The notes under the pieces: model-generated | What the model was told of the DNA's origin: nothing | Databases searched by the model: none | Seen by the model: only the letters and a program-made list of their open reading frames with translations | Part shown: in pieces, positions 12,486 through 25,011 of the stretch | How the letters are laid out: every line of letters begins with the position of its first letter | How positions within the stretch are numbered: position 1 is the stretch's first letter | Assembly (NCBI GenBank): GCA_022497155.1 | Contig: MU385714.1 | Span: 372,001-436,000 of the forward strand | Source of the DNA: Whalleya microplaca | Taxonomy: Eukaryota; Ascomycota; Sordariomycetes; Xylariales; Xylariaceae | Length of the DNA stretch: 64,000 nucleotides | Reading direction: 5' to 3' | Program-made: the position numbers and the translations under genes

Positions 12486-14397
12486 ATGCAGGACCATTAC
12501 ATAGGTATTGACGTGGGGACCGGCTCTGCCCGTGCGTGTCTCATAGACGAAGCCGGTGATATCAAGGCCCTAGCCTCGGAGGCAATTAAGCTTTGGCAAC
12601 CCCAGCAGGGCTACTATGTAAGTCGCCCGGCCTTCTCTCTCGACCCTGACCCAAAAGCGCAACAAGTCTTACTTACAACGCAATTAGGAGCAATCCACCA
12701 CAGACATCTGGCACTGCATTTGCCATTGCGTCCAGCGCGTTGTCACCCAGTCCGGCGTCGACACCCGCCACATCAAGGGCGTTGGCTTCGACGCTACCTG
12801 TTCACTAACCGTCTTCTCGGAAACTGATGATCAGCCCGTCACCGTCACCGGTCCCACGTTCGAGAACGATGGCAACGACCGCAATGTTATCCTATGGCTG
12901 GACCACCGTCCCATCGAGGAAACCGACAAGATCAATGCTACCGGGCACAACCTGCTCCGTTATGTTGGCGGCAAAATGAGCATTGAGATGGAGATTCCTA
13001 AGGTCCTGTGGCTGAAGAACAACATGCCTCCGGAGCTCTTTGCGCGCTGTAAGTTCTACGACTTGACGGATGCGCTGACACACTTGGCTACGGGTAACGA
13101 GAACCGAAGCTTCTGTAGCACTGTTTGCAAACAGGGCTACGTGCCGATTGGCGTTGACGGGAGTGAGAAGGGTTGGCAAGAGGACTTCTTCAACGAGATC
13201 GGATTAGAGGACCTTGTCAAGGACAATTTCCGGCGCATGGGAGGAGTCAATGGGGTGGTAGGTTTATTTTCTGATTGCTCCTTATATGGGTTCCACTCAG
13301 GAGTTCACCTGCTCATTTTTATTCACTAGAATGGCAAATACTTCAGTGCGGGAGAGCTTGTTGGTGTCCTGTCCGAACAAGCTGGCAAACAGCTTGGACT
13401 GCAGCCGGGTATCGCAGTGGGTAGCGGAGTCATTGACGCTTATGCTGGATGGATCGGCACAGTGGGCGCTAAGGTCGACACTACGTACGGTCATGCAGAT
13501 GCAACCCACCCGGCAAATGACTTAGCGCAAGCATCTACTCGTCTTGCTGCGGTGGCCGGCACGTCGACTTGTCATCTTGCCATGTCGGAGGCTCCCGTCT
13601 TTGTGAATGGAGTCTGGGGTCCATACCGTGATGTCCTGCTGCCTAATTTCTGGCTAGCAGAGGGAGGCCAGTCGGCCACCGGCGAGCTCTTGAGACATGT
13701 GATAGAGACACATCCTGCCAGCCGAGAAGTGACACCTCTAGCGGAGGCAATGCATATGAACATATATGACTACATGAACCATCATCTCCGAGATATGGCG
13801 GAGGCGTCAAAGGCGCCCACTGTCTCGTACCTAGCCCGGCACTTCTTCTTCTACGGCGACTTGTGGGGCAATCGTTCACCTATTGCGGACCCTAACATGA
13901 AAGGCGCGGCCATCGGTCTCAGTTCAGACTCCAGTGTTGATGGTCTCGCCCTTTACTACTATGCCACCATGGAATTTATAGCATTGCAAACGCGGCAGAT
14001 CATCGAGTGCATGAACAAGGAAGGCCACCACATCAAGACCGTCTTCATGTCTGGTAGCCAGTGCCAGAATGATATGCTCATGGACCTCATAGCCACGATC
14101 TGCGAGATGCCGGTGCTGATCCCGCGCTATGTGCACGCTGCGGTGGTGCACGGGGCAGCCATGCTCGGGGCAAAGGCAGCCAGTGCCGACGCGAACGGCA
14201 ACACGGAGAATCTCTGGAGCATCATGGATCGCATGAGCAAGCCTGGGCGGCTCGTCAAGCCCGGGACCAATGCCAGCGAGAAGAAGCTCTTCGAGGCCAA
14301 GTATCAGGTCTTCCTAAAGCAGGCCGATACCCAACAACAATACCGCCGCGATGTCGATGATGCCATCACCGGCTGGGTGGCGCACAACGGAAAATAA
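12486..14397 (+). CDS. FGGY-family carbohydrate kinase, D-ribulokinase type (YDR109C-like)
   Basis: Predicted to phosphorylate a pentulose; human FGGY and yeast Ydr109c of this subfamily are D-ribulokinases, so D-ribulose is the likely substrate (inferred). Exons 12486-12617, 12688-13257, 13330-14397 (589 residues); introns 12618-12687 and 13258-13329. Start is the ATG before the conserved N-terminal nucleotide-fold strand IGIDVGTGSARACLID. Other family features: GVGFDATCSL, ILWLDHRP, the substrate-region GSGVIDAYAGWIG, the aromatic WLAEGGQSATG stretch in the C-terminal domain, and VFMSGSQCQNDMLM near the ATP site. Length agrees with eukaryotic members (about 550-600). No membrane segment or targeting peptide, so cytosolic. 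Sits alone between unrelated genes. Confidence 0.93.
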
Positions 14398-15129
14398 AGG
14401 GGTCGCTGATGGTCAGCACTGGGAATAACGGGGTTGGATGGAAGGATGGATGGATGTCGAAAAAGACTCATTAAAAAGAATCATTACCAGACAGACTTAC
14501 TAGTATGCCTAGACTACAGGTTACCTAGCTAAAGGTGTAGTGGCATATAGACTGGGCTGCGATGAATTAAATGCGTTGAATTTTCTCTTTCAATATCCAT
14601 ACCTACTTTGATTGACAACTGAATCAGGGGTTGCTAGAACATGTGTTTCTACTACCTGTTGGCATTGCACAGAAATGTGATGGTATGTGTGTTTAGATAC
14701 CTATAAGAAGAACTAGATTAAATCTTGAAAAGAACACCTTCCGTAAAACATGATGTCGGTGATGCAGTAGCTGCTTGGATTGTTATTGACATTCAAAATT
14801 GACTCTTTTAGAACATGGTGAAGAGGTAGACGTCGCTTAGGTACTAAGTAGGTATGTACATACAACCTGCCTGTAGATTGATTGGCTGCCTTGTTAAACA
14901 AGCAAGTACAGGTAGTGCTAGGAAACATGTGGTCTGTGCACATGCTACCCATACAACGCCCGTTTCTTTTGCCTTGTTGATTGTTTTCTCAGCCTTGCTA
15001 AGATATTTCCATCATTGCAGGCTCAGCAAACCCGTGCTCCATCCACCTTCCTACACCTCCCAACACCAGTTGCGGGCACTGACGGGATCTCTTGAAAACG
15101 AACAACCGGGCTCCATCTCGTTTCTCAAG
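14398..15129. other. Intergenic / Nic96 leader
   Basis: Holds the kinase 3' UTR and the leader of the nucleoporin gene. The nucleoporin frame stays open upstream to an ATG at 14854, but that 92-codon extension has no conserved character and is best read as 5' leader. Confidence 0.55.
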
Positions 15130-18100
15130 ATGTCCTCCCTGTTTAGAACACCCGCAGCGCAGCCTACAAGCAGCCTATTTGGTCCTCCCATCCAGGGTCA
15201 AACGCCAAACACCACCGCGCAACAACCTGCTGCATCTGCATTCGGACAGGCTTCGACAACTCCCAACCCCCAGCAGCAGCAACCCGGTAGCCTTTTTGGC
15301 ACTTCCACGCAACAACCGCAGACGACGGGCGCATTCGGCGCATCTACAGCCCAAGGTCAAGCTGGCACTGGCGCCTTCGGTGGACTATCAACCAACAACC
15401 AAGCTCAAGGGGCCGCCTCCACCTCTGGAGCTGGTCAAGCCAATGCCAATGCCAATGGGCCCTCACTTGGTAGCACAGGGTATTTTGACAGTCTACTTTC
15501 AAGAAGCAAGAAACAAGCTGTCGGAGAGTCTCCACTAGAAGACCTCCCCAGTCTGCAGCTTGGCTTGGGAGACCTTCGACAGCGTCTTCGAAAGCTTGGT
15601 CCGCGAACGGATCCTTTGCAACATGGCAAGGCTCAGTACATGCTCGCCGCCTCCGGTGTCGACCCTGGAGCGGCGGTGAAAGACCTCAACGAATTCAACT
15701 TCTCGAGCGGAGGACGCGTGGAACGGCCTGCACCCGGCCCTGCCCCGACCGAAGTCGACGTCGATGCGTATCTCGCGAACCTCCAGACCAAGACGACGTT
15801 GAGCATGATTGCCGATGGCTTGGAAAGATCTGCCCGGGAGTTCGACAACTTTCTAGAGGATAACATCACGATGGAATGGGAGGCCCAGAGGAAGCGTATC
15901 TACGAGCATTTCGGCATCAAGACTAAAAATGATGGGGCTGCAGATGGGTCCTCTGCCACGCCCGGTAGGGAATCGCAGATAGGTTTTGGCCGATCGCGAC
16001 GCACCACGAAGGCATCACGACCAGCTACGCCAGGCATCAAGGCCAGTGCCTTTGGACGATCAAACCTCCAGAAATCAGCCATTGGCACCCCTAGCAAGAT
16101 TGGGTCCCACCAGACTGAATTTACAGATATTGAGAGCGCGGCAGGAAACGCTAGTACGCTGAATGGTGCTGTTTCCGGCGACGATCGATTTCTCCGAGAG
16201 AAACAAGGCAAATTGGCCGAGCGGATACGACAGCTTAACCTGGCCCGCGTTGATACATTGCCATACCCAATTCTACACGAACTCGCGGATGTGGCGAATA
16301 GAACTGGTGATAGACATGCCCAACATCTAGTTGACGCGTACTATGCCGTCGCGGAAATTGCCGAAGAGAACCCAGAAGCAGAGTCATTCCTAGGCAATGC
16401 TACATCAAGAGATCGCAGATTCAAGGATGACTACCTAGATGTGAATGATAAGTCACAAGGGTCGATTAATATGCGCAAGAGAATATTGGCAGGCGCAACC
16501 AAATTTCTAGAGAAGAAGTTCTTCCAAGAGGTAGAGAACGTCGTTGCGAAGTATCCTCGAGAAGCGAACCTAGGTGGTCGCCCGGACGTCGTCAGCAAGA
16601 TCCAGGCCTACGTGCGATTACGACATGCACGAAAAGACCTGGTCCCAGATAACACGGAGCTCCAGGAAGTCAATGGCGAATTCGTCTGGGCTATCGTGTA
16701 CTACTTGCTGCGGTCGGGTCATGTTGACGAGGCAGCTCAATATGTCAGGGCTCAATCGACTACCTTCCGAAGCATTGATCGTACTTTCACCACATATATC
16801 TTTGAGTACGTCAGCATTCCGGATAGACGATTGAGGCGGGCGCTGCAAGAGCGGTGTAACAACGAGTACAATCAACGGGTGCGTAATGCGCCGGAGAACT
16901 CTATTGACCCGTACCGTATGGCCTGTTACAAGGTCATAGGCCGCTGCGATGTTAGCAATCGTAGCTTCGCGGGCCTGAATACGGAGATTGAAGACTGGAT
17001 ATGGCTTCAATTCGTCCTTGCTCGCGAAAACGACAAGGCGACTGAGGTCGCAGCCGAGTCGTACGGACTGCAGGACCTGCGAACGAGCATTCGAGAAATC
17101 GGACTCAAACATTTCCCTAAAACTCCCAGCGAGGACTCTAACGGTACCTTCGGGATGTTTTTCCTGCTACAGATACTCTCGGGCATGTTTGAACAAGCTA
17201 TTGCGTACCTCTACGCATTCTCATATGTGGATGCGATTCACTTCGCTATTGCTCTCGAGTACTACGGCCTCCTGCGCCCCGCTGACCCCTGGACTACGCA
17301 AGACTCTCTCCTATCGCATGACACTCGTCAAAGACCGCAACTGAGCTTCGGCCGAATGCTGGGCTATTACACAAGGGATTTCCGGGCCGCAGATGTCGCC
17401 TCGGCCGTAGATTATCTCACGCTCATCCACCTGAACGCTGACCTAGGCGGCGAAGCAGGACGGCAACAAGCAGAGCTATGCCACGCCGCCTTGCGAGAAC
17501 TGGTGCTGGAGACAAGAGAGTTCAGCAAGCTGATCGGAGATATCAGACCCGATGGGCAGCGCATCGCCGGTCTTATCGAAGAACGCGGCTCTCTCATTGG
17601 CCTTGGGGAGGAGGATGATTTCGTTAGAACCGTCACACTCCAAGCCGCCCGGTTCGCCGATGACAACGGTAGAACTACCGATGCCGTGCTGCTGTACCAT
17701 CTCGCCGGAGACTACGACAGCGTGGTGACCATTATAAGCCGGGCTCTGAGCGAGGCTGTCGCCCTCGATATTGGCGAGGACCCCATGCGTCTGATGCCCG
17801 TGAAGCCGCGGGCCGACGGCAAGGACCCCGAGGTGCAGCCCAACAGCAGCTTAAGCCTGGCTTCCATCGATGACCCGGTCCAGCTCGCCATGACGATGAT
17901 GACCATGTATGGTAAGGATGCTATGTTCTACACGAAGATCGAGGACCAGAACCGCACGGCTTGCCACATCCTGCTGCAGATGAGCGAAATCAAGACTTTG
18001 GTCGAGACCAAACAGTGGCCCGAATGCCTCGACGTAAGTAATTTTTATTTTCATTTTTATTTGCCTTTATTAGATATGTGGATTGCATGTTCTTCTTTAC

Positions 18101-18436
18101 TAACTGTCCGTACAGAAAATCAGAGGACTGGAAATCCTACCTCTAGAAGCCAGGGGTGACGCGACTAGAATTCGGCACTATGCCTCCAAGTTTGCGGGAC
18201 TCTCCCAGACGGTTGCCATTAACGTGCCCAACCTGTTGTTGTGGACCATCGAATGCTGCATTTCACAGAGGGAGCGGCTCACGAGCGGACAGTTTAGTGT
18301 CAACGAGGGCACGCGGCGGATGATGTGTGACGATCTGAAGCAGATGAGCATAGACCTGACGTCGTACACGAGCCAGCTGAGATACCGCTTCCCGCCACAC
18401 CTTCACGAGGCCCTGGCTAGAGCTTCTGCGGATTAG
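15130..18436 (+). CDS. NIC96: Nucleoporin Nic96/Nup93, inner-ring scaffold
   Basis: Scaffold nucleoporin of the nuclear pore inner ring that anchors the central channel trimer. Exons 15130-18033 and 18116-18436 (1,074 residues); the single intron 18034-18115 has a GTAAGT donor, a TACTAAC branch and TACAG acceptor. The ATG at 15130 has A at -3 and opens MSSLFRTP; an upstream in-frame ATG at 14854 is the alternative. Residues 1-100 are low complexity with FG motifs at about 17, 38, 56, 69 and 83; residues 120-260 are linker and coiled-coil; from about 360 the alpha-solenoid carries family features (YPREANLGGRPDVV, VWAIVYYLLRSGHVDEAAQY, DWIWLQFVL). The length is near that of other filamentous fungi and longer than yeast Nic96 (839), mostly through the N-terminus. 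Confidence 0.95.
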
Positions 18437-19338
18437 TAGACGTGAATTAGTTGTGTAGCTAGCTAAGAGGGAAGAAGAGGATGAAGAAGGACCCGGGATG
18501 TTGGAGCACTGGGCTTGACCGGCTGACGAGATCACGGAACTGGGACAAAAAGGTAACCAGACTTGGCGCATTTTATGGTAAGGCGACCTAATACCTACTG
18601 TGTAGTAGTAGTACTGCGATGATATTAAGAAAAAGCATGCCGGGATAATACTGTTCTAGAATTATCAGCGTTTATTGAGTGACTGAACTACTGCTGCTAC
18701 GACGGAGGCATCATTAAGCGTACTTCATAGCTGATGAAGATATCTTTTTCTGTGATACATGAAGACTAGGGGGGGTGGGTATAAGGAATAATAGGAGCAT
18801 GGAGGACATCCATTCCTAGCAACCCCTACTAATATGTGACATGCTGTTCTCATGGGTAGATGTGACGTCGCCTTTAGGTATATTGTTAATTTAAGTCTGG
18901 GGGCTCTGCAGATGCAAGAAGCCCCAACTGCAGGCTGAAAGCTGAGGTCCCTGGTTACATGTAGCCTGGTAGCTAGGGGTATGAGCTTCAAGCTTGGAGC
19001 TGAGATAGCTTCGGCCAGTCAAAGCTGATCTTGGCGCCATCGACTGGGATATACTTACCGATATGCCGAAATGCCGACACACCGACACACCGATATGACC
19101 GATACGTGTGTAATTCGTATTCTATACGACGACCGCCAGACACCTGACTCAAGTCGATCAACCCCTTTCTCTCACCATGAATCATTGAGCCTCCTCATAG
19201 GTCCACGCAAGCAATCTGCGTCTAACCTCTGCTGGGGGGTTAGACATTGCCCGGACGGACACCGCTGACGCCAGTAACACAGTGTTACAGCCTGAGCCCA
19301 GCGTGCATGTATGTGGGCTTGCTTTGTGGGCAAATATA
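18437..19338. other. Intergenic, no gene seen
   Basis: Nic96 3' UTR and bZIP gene promoter. Short overlapping frames on both strands only. Contains short direct repeats of the type CCGACACACCGA near 19076-19095. Confidence 0.5.
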
Positions 19339-21365
19339 ATGCTTCCGTCTGTCGGCTCATCTTCCACCACCGCCACCGACCCTGCCTCTGCCTCCTCCAT
19401 CACTAGTCCCAGCCAACATGCCGAGAATGAGTCCGCCGGGGGCGTCAGCCGCCTCGCCAGCCCCCACCCCCACAAGCGCGGCCCCTCCTACGACGCCCAG
19501 TCCCCCGATTCCAATGTCTCGTCTCAGCCGCTCGGCGACGGCGCCTCCCCGGCTGCGAACGAGGACCCGGGGGACCGGAAGGCGAAGAAACGCCGGACCG
19601 GCCCTGGCTCCCGCGGCGTAGCTAACCTCACCGCGGAGCAGCTTGCTAAGAAGAGAGCCAATGGTACCTATGCCTCCTCCACTACCACATCCTGATTCCT
19701 CACCCTGTCCCGCCTCGTCCCGTCTTTACCTAGTCAGTCGGCTTTGCATCCTGGTCCCTTCTCATCCTTGTATATCACATATCACAACGTATGCTGTGCC
19801 GCAGGACATCACGGAACGGCTGTGCTAACCACCCATGTCTCGCCCCTGCAGATCGAGAGGCGCAACGGGCCATCCGCGAGCGCACCAAGCACCAGATCGA
19901 GAACCTCGAGAAGCGCATACGCGAGCTCACATCCCAGCAGCCCTACCAAGAGCTGCAGGCCGTCATACGGGCCAAGGAGGCCGTCGAGGCCGAGAATGCT
20001 GAGATAAAGCGCCGGCTTGCCTCTATAATGTCCCTGATCCAGCCCGTATTGTCCAATCAGCAAGGTTAGTTTCCAGTTTCCAGTTCAGTCTTGAAAAGAA
20101 CTGCGCAGTAGGCAGCTTTACAATGACTACCCCGATCCGCTATCGAGACGACGAAGCAGATTAGCTAACCTATGCTTCTCCAAGGGGATAATGCGTACGT
20201 ATCGTCTACACCTACCTACACAGAAGCTCAGCCTGTTCAACCTACATCCGCCGCCCCATCCGCTCACAATGTCTCTACGCCCGGGAGTGTCATGTCCCCT
20301 GTATCTACGACCGACTCGCCGTGGCCCAATTCCCAGGGACAGGCCCAGCCGAGCCCCAGGTTCGACCAGGTGCAAATGCTAAACCAGCAACGACATGACC
20401 TGTTTCATAATCTAGACCTTCGGGCCGGAGAGCAGCTGAAACTCGACTTCCTCCTCGATCCTTCACAACGGGTGAAAAAGATGCAGACGGGCCCCAATGG
20501 GCCTCAAGACACTCCTAGCTATCAGCATTTACCCATGAAACATGATTGGCATGGTGCCTCGTATCCCCTTCGTAGAAGCAGCTCGAACATAAGTGGCGGA
20601 TCGCAGCGACATCATAATCATGGTCAGCGAATCGAGTATACCCCGGAATACACGACTCATCTAGAAGCGTCGTGGGCTGGTGACTCCGCCCCTATCAAGA
20701 ACTGTGCGCCCACTTGCGTTCTCGACAAGCTTCTCACAGACTTCCTGCATGAGCGCCGCCAGCGCGCGGCGGAGGGTGTGCCCACACAAGAAATTGTCGG
20801 GCCCAAGTATCCTTCGGTGTCCTCGCTGCTCAACCCAGCGAACAGCGCGTTCTCGCACCCGATCTCCAAGGTCTTCACGGACGTCCTGGCGACGTTTCCG
20901 GGACTATGCACATTACCAGAACGAGTAGCCATTTTATATATCATGTTCCTGAATATGCGCTGGCAGATCAGTCCCCTACAAGAGAACTACGACCTCTTGC
21001 CCCAGTGGATACGTCCCGTTCCCGCCCAGTTCCACACGTCCCACCCCGTCTGGGTAGACTATCTCCCCTTTCCTCGCATGCGGGAGAAGCTGGCGAAGGA
21101 GTACAATCCCACGGAGTACCTCTTCGATAACATCTTCATACCGTACACGACCACCATCAGCATCAATTGGCCGTACGAAGGGACGGACACCCTGCTCCAG
21201 AGCCCAGATGGGAGCGAGCTCCTCATCAACCCGGTGTTCGAGCGCCACCTGAGGAGGCTCGAGAATTGGACACTGGGCGATGCTTTCGATAAGATGTTTC
21301 CCGGCCTCAGGGGCACTTATAATTTAAAACGAGACTACAAGGCCTCGAATGAGCAACACAGATGA
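19339..21365 (+). CDS. bZIP transcription factor with DUF3425-like C-terminal domain
   Basis: Sequence-specific nuclear DNA-binding protein; target genes unknown. Exons 19339-19663, 19852-20064, 20185-21365 (572 residues). Introns 19664-19851 and 20065-20184; the first interrupts the basic region after AKKRAN. Joined, the basic region reads KKRANDREAQRAIRERTK, matching the fungal NxxxQRxxRxR pattern, followed by heptad leucines/isoleucines in QIENLEKRIRELTSQ. An N-terminal Ser/Pro-rich region with basic patch RKAKKRR could serve as nuclear signal. A central Ser/Gln/Pro-rich linker leads to a C-terminal domain (about 300-520) with the features of DUF3425: DKLLTDFLHERRQ, PISKVFTDVLATF, and a W-rich stretch LRRLENWTLGDAF. 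bZIP/DUF3425 proteins are a large family in Pezizomycotina, often in stress or metabolic regulation, but no specific role can be read here. Confidence 0.92.
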
Positions 21366-22403
21366 TCACTTGCATGCTCGGTAATTACAGATCAAACAGC
21401 AAATGCGGCCTCGGTCTGGCTGCGGCTACACACTATATAAATTACACGGCATTCATGGGCAGTTGGCATCATGGTCCCTCTGAAAAATCTTGCCTTTAAA
21501 AGCTAGAGCCATGCTCCTACTAGGGAGTACGTACAAATTGGTACGATCTAGAAAAAATCGAATTGGCCTTGTGTACTGGAGAACACAAGTGACGGAATTA
21601 CAAATATTTGGAAAAAAGGCCAACCACTGACAGCGCATATACCCCAGGCTTTGGTCTAACATAATACCAGTTGTCGATAGGGTGGAGAGAAATAATGCTG
21701 GAGTAGAGTGTATGTGTTACTAGACGCAATATCTCACGATAAAAACAGTTGGGCAAGGGAGGAAGGATAGAGGGCACCGTTTTGTATCTGTGTAATGAAC
21801 CTATCATGCCGTGATGACTGAGAAATGCCAAATCATGAATCTCTAGGTGTAGTAGGAGCAGGTGTTTACTCTTCACACGTGGTCCAGTGATATTTTAGGA
21901 GCAATGTTCTTGAGCTAAGTGTCCAGGAAATAGAACTCAGGCCAGTCCACTTAGTTGTCTGAGTCTTCGTTTGTACATCCTGTTAGGGAGGCCTGCTGTA
22001 GAATTTGCCATGACATTTTATCTCAGTACAGCTGCATTCGCATTGGAACTCAGCAGCAAAATGTCTTAACGCAATAAATTACTACAAACAATTCTATAGT
22101 ACCGTAAATGCAATCGTCCCTTGAATAAGGATGGGGTATCTTCCCTGCCAAACACCAGTCTATATGCCCTCGTTATGATCCAGGTGCCCTACCCATGCAT
22201 GTATGCATGCATTCGAGTCCCTTGTATGCAAGCCCCTTTTGTATGCAGTGCTGTATGTACCATATCATATGTATGCAGGATCTCTACCCCTATCCTGATT
22301 TCTTCCCGGGAAACGAAAACAGAACGACGCAAAAGACCGCTAGCAGAGAGGCCAAGTAAGAAAAGGAAACCTCTCTCGCGCACGACTCACTCCGACTACT
22401 CGA
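21366..22403. other. Intergenic between convergent genes, no gene seen
   Basis: Shared 3' space of the bZIP gene (plus) and the WD40 gene (minus). A purine-pyrimidine alternating stretch, CATGCATGTATGCATGC, lies at about 22195-22211. No frame looks coding. Confidence 0.5.
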
Positions 22404-24287
22404 TTACGCCTCGTCCTCCGCATTGTCAACGCCAAATGAGTACGCATTAATGTTGCTATTCTCACCCACGAACAGCGTCGGCGTGCGATCACCCGGAAAC
22501 GTCTGGAACTGGATGCTCCGGATCGGCCCTCGAGTCGAGGAGATGTTGTCCACGTCCCGCGACCGCAGGCTGTGCCCCGTGCGTGACGAGTACAATTTCA
22601 CCTTGCCATCGTCATGGGCAGCGGCTACGACCCCGGTGGACGGGTCGTAGTCAAAGCCGATGTTGATATGGGCGAGATTGCGGTACTCGGGAAACACCAG
22701 CACGGGCGCGCTCGCGTTGGCGTACTGCATCTTGACTAGATCGCCGTTCTCGTCGTCGCTGGCGCCGATCGGCTTGACGTATCTCTTGACGGCGAACCGC
22801 AGGTCATACATCGCCAGCTTGTTGAACAGGCCCGCGACCAGCGCCTGGTTCTCGCTCACGGACCGGATGTGCGTGATGGACCCCGGCAGGGCGAGGCTGT
22901 CCCATTTATCGGCCCTCACGCGCATGTCGCCGACGAACAGCTTGCCCGGGCGGCCGCCGAAGAGCACGACGTCGCGCTGGTTCCGCGCGAACTCCACGGC
23001 GAAGATGTCCCGGAACGCATCGGGCCCCATGTAATACTGGCGCGGGCCCCAGGGGCTCGCGAACCTCATGGGGCCTGAGGGGTCCCAGCTGACGAGACCG
23101 CGGCTCGTGCCCACCATGCAGATAAGGTTCGAGCCGTTGGGCGCCGGGGCCACGGTGTTGGCTGCGTAGTCGCTGAACCCGATATCACCGGAAGCCTTCA
23201 TGTTCAAGTACAATGAGATACCGTCTAAATCTCCTGTTAGTTGGCGTTCCAATTAGACTTCCCCTTATCCTCCTAGCCTCGGCTGGCGGGGAGCAACGGG
23301 AAGTTAGATGGGCCGTGTTACTTACTGTGCCCAATCAGCCAGTGTGGTCTCGGATCGTGGGGCTTCGTCACCTTAGGATTGAACGACCACATCGAGACTT
23401 CGGAACTAGGGCTTCGAGACGTCACCAGGATCTTGTAAACCGGTTTAGTTATCAATACACATCCCTTGTCTTTCAGTGGTATTTGACGGGTGTAAATACC
23501 TTTCTGGACCGCTCATGATACTTGATATCTGAGATCTGAGGTACAGCTAGTTCTCGGTATGGCGATACATGGTGAGATGGGGTGACATAGTTCTCGATAA
23601 GGCGGCGATGAACCCTAATTTACCCTCACATCAGCACGGTCTCGGTCGGTCTGTTAGGATTGTACACAGACCTGCCACTGCTATCTCTAGGAATGTAGGA
23701 GGAGATGAGCGAGAGTTCATCAATAGCTTTGCAACAGTCAGCACACGCTCACACCCCTCTCATCAGATGGCAGGCTTCTCAAGCTTACTCGCATAGGTGG
23801 TGCAGATACCGGTTTTGTGGTCGTTTCCGGCAATATACATGTGCTTTACGTTCGTATTGGAGTTCCATCGCGCGTCGACGAGGGGAAGCTTGCCCTTCTC
23901 GACTAAGCCCCTAGCGAAGCTGGCGGCTGGCACATCTGGTCTCACTTCGCCAAACTCGCGGGCGATGAAGCCCCCCATGAGCGGGTCGTTCAGTGCACTG
24001 GCGGTGACGATCCGATTCTTATTCAGATTCATCCGTCGGACGGCAGAAACAGCTTCTTGATCCTCGAGCTTGCGCTTCTTGACATTATCTAATGACCACG
24101 CTGCCATGTTGGGTGCTGTGCCGTTTTTCTCGATCTTGAAGTAACGGCGCTTCTCGGTGTCTTTTGAAGCGATTAGTACATGCAATGCAAGCAAACTACA
24201 TCGACGAAGAGAAACAAACAGAAAAAAAAGTCCATGATCAAACCCACCATAGTAATATCCAGGAATTTCAGGCTTTTCAGACGCCAT
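22404..24287 (-). CDS. WD40-repeat protein, DCAF4-like
   Basis: Likely beta-propeller adaptor; the closest family I can suggest is DCAF4 (DDB1-CUL4-associated factor), by inference. Six exons, minus strand: 24287-24248, 24160-23789, 23726-23672, 23614-23500, 23431-23326, 23233-22404 (about 505 residues). The first and last large exons are certain. The middle exons were found by frame: TIDELSLISSYIPRD, then VHRRLIENYVTPSHHVSPYR, then ILVTSRSPSSEVSMWSF join without stops. Two junctions are ambiguous: exon 3 may end at 23666 instead of 23672, and exon 6 may start at 23230 (CAGGAG acceptor, one codon difference). The C-terminal half has propeller blades (LIGHxxDGISLYLN, FDYDPSTGVVAAAHDDGKVKLYS, IRSIQFQTFPGDRTPTLFVG). 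No targeting signal. An E-box lies about 255 bp upstream of the ATG. Confidence 0.85.
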
Positions 24288-25011
24288 CTTGTCAAGTCAC
24301 TTGTTCATGTCCCCAGAGTGTATGGGTAAACCAGCGTGTGGCAGACGTAGTTGAGGTCGGTGATCATGGACTTAGAGATGGGCGGTCTCAAAACTAAAAG
24401 TGCATGCCTCGATTGGAATTGTAATAGATAGCTGCGCATCAAATTCAGATAATCAATGGTCTCGAAAAGACTGGGAAGATGACGTTTCCTCAATCAAGCT
24501 CTCGATTCAACATCTTTGGTGATTGGCACCTATTTGCAAGTCACGTGGCTACGGTCGGATTTTGCAGTATTGGCTATTGGGCCAATTCCCGAGCTACCTA
24601 ATAACAACTCCTCAATCAACGACCTGAAGTAGGTATGGATGACTCAGAAAGACATTAATACGGATCATTTGATCTAGAAAATATTTCCCCTTCAAAATTA
24701 TATTACTAGAACTAGAGACAGACTTAAACTTCGTATAATTATCAGATATTCACATTAAAAGGGACACGAGGGTATTTTATATTTTTGTTCGTATAAATTA
24801 GTACTCTAAAGAGACGTGGGTATGTCGTTCCTGAAGTCTACGTTTCGTTTCGTTCAGTTTACAAAAAAGGAAATGAAATGTGGACAACTGAACTTCACCC
24901 GATATGTGTCTATAAGCCGGAGGGCAAGAGTATGTACCACAATTAATAAGTATTCCCCGTACAAAGCCTGGCCCGAAGGGTATTGGGCTGCTTGATCCCT
25001 CACGGGATGGT
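24288..25011. other. Intergenic: WD40 promoter and PMA1 3' UTR
   Basis: AT-rich spacer between two minus-strand genes. No coding frame apart from out-of-frame readthrough of PMA1 intron 3. Holds the CACGTG site listed separately. Confidence 0.55.
24542..24547. promoter_or_regulatory. CACGTG E-box upstream of the WD40 gene
   Basis: Palindromic CACGTG in the context AGTCACGTGGCT, about 255 bp upstream of the WD40 gene's ATG. bHLH factors of the Cbf1/Pho4 type bind this core in fungi; function here is inferred only. Confidence 0.35.

Noticed and set aside
23615..23629. 15-base GTGAGG...TTAG segment as an intron of the WD40 gene
   Set aside because: It joins frames but is far too short to be spliced; a 57-base intron (23671-23615) ending at the same acceptor gives the same downstream frame.
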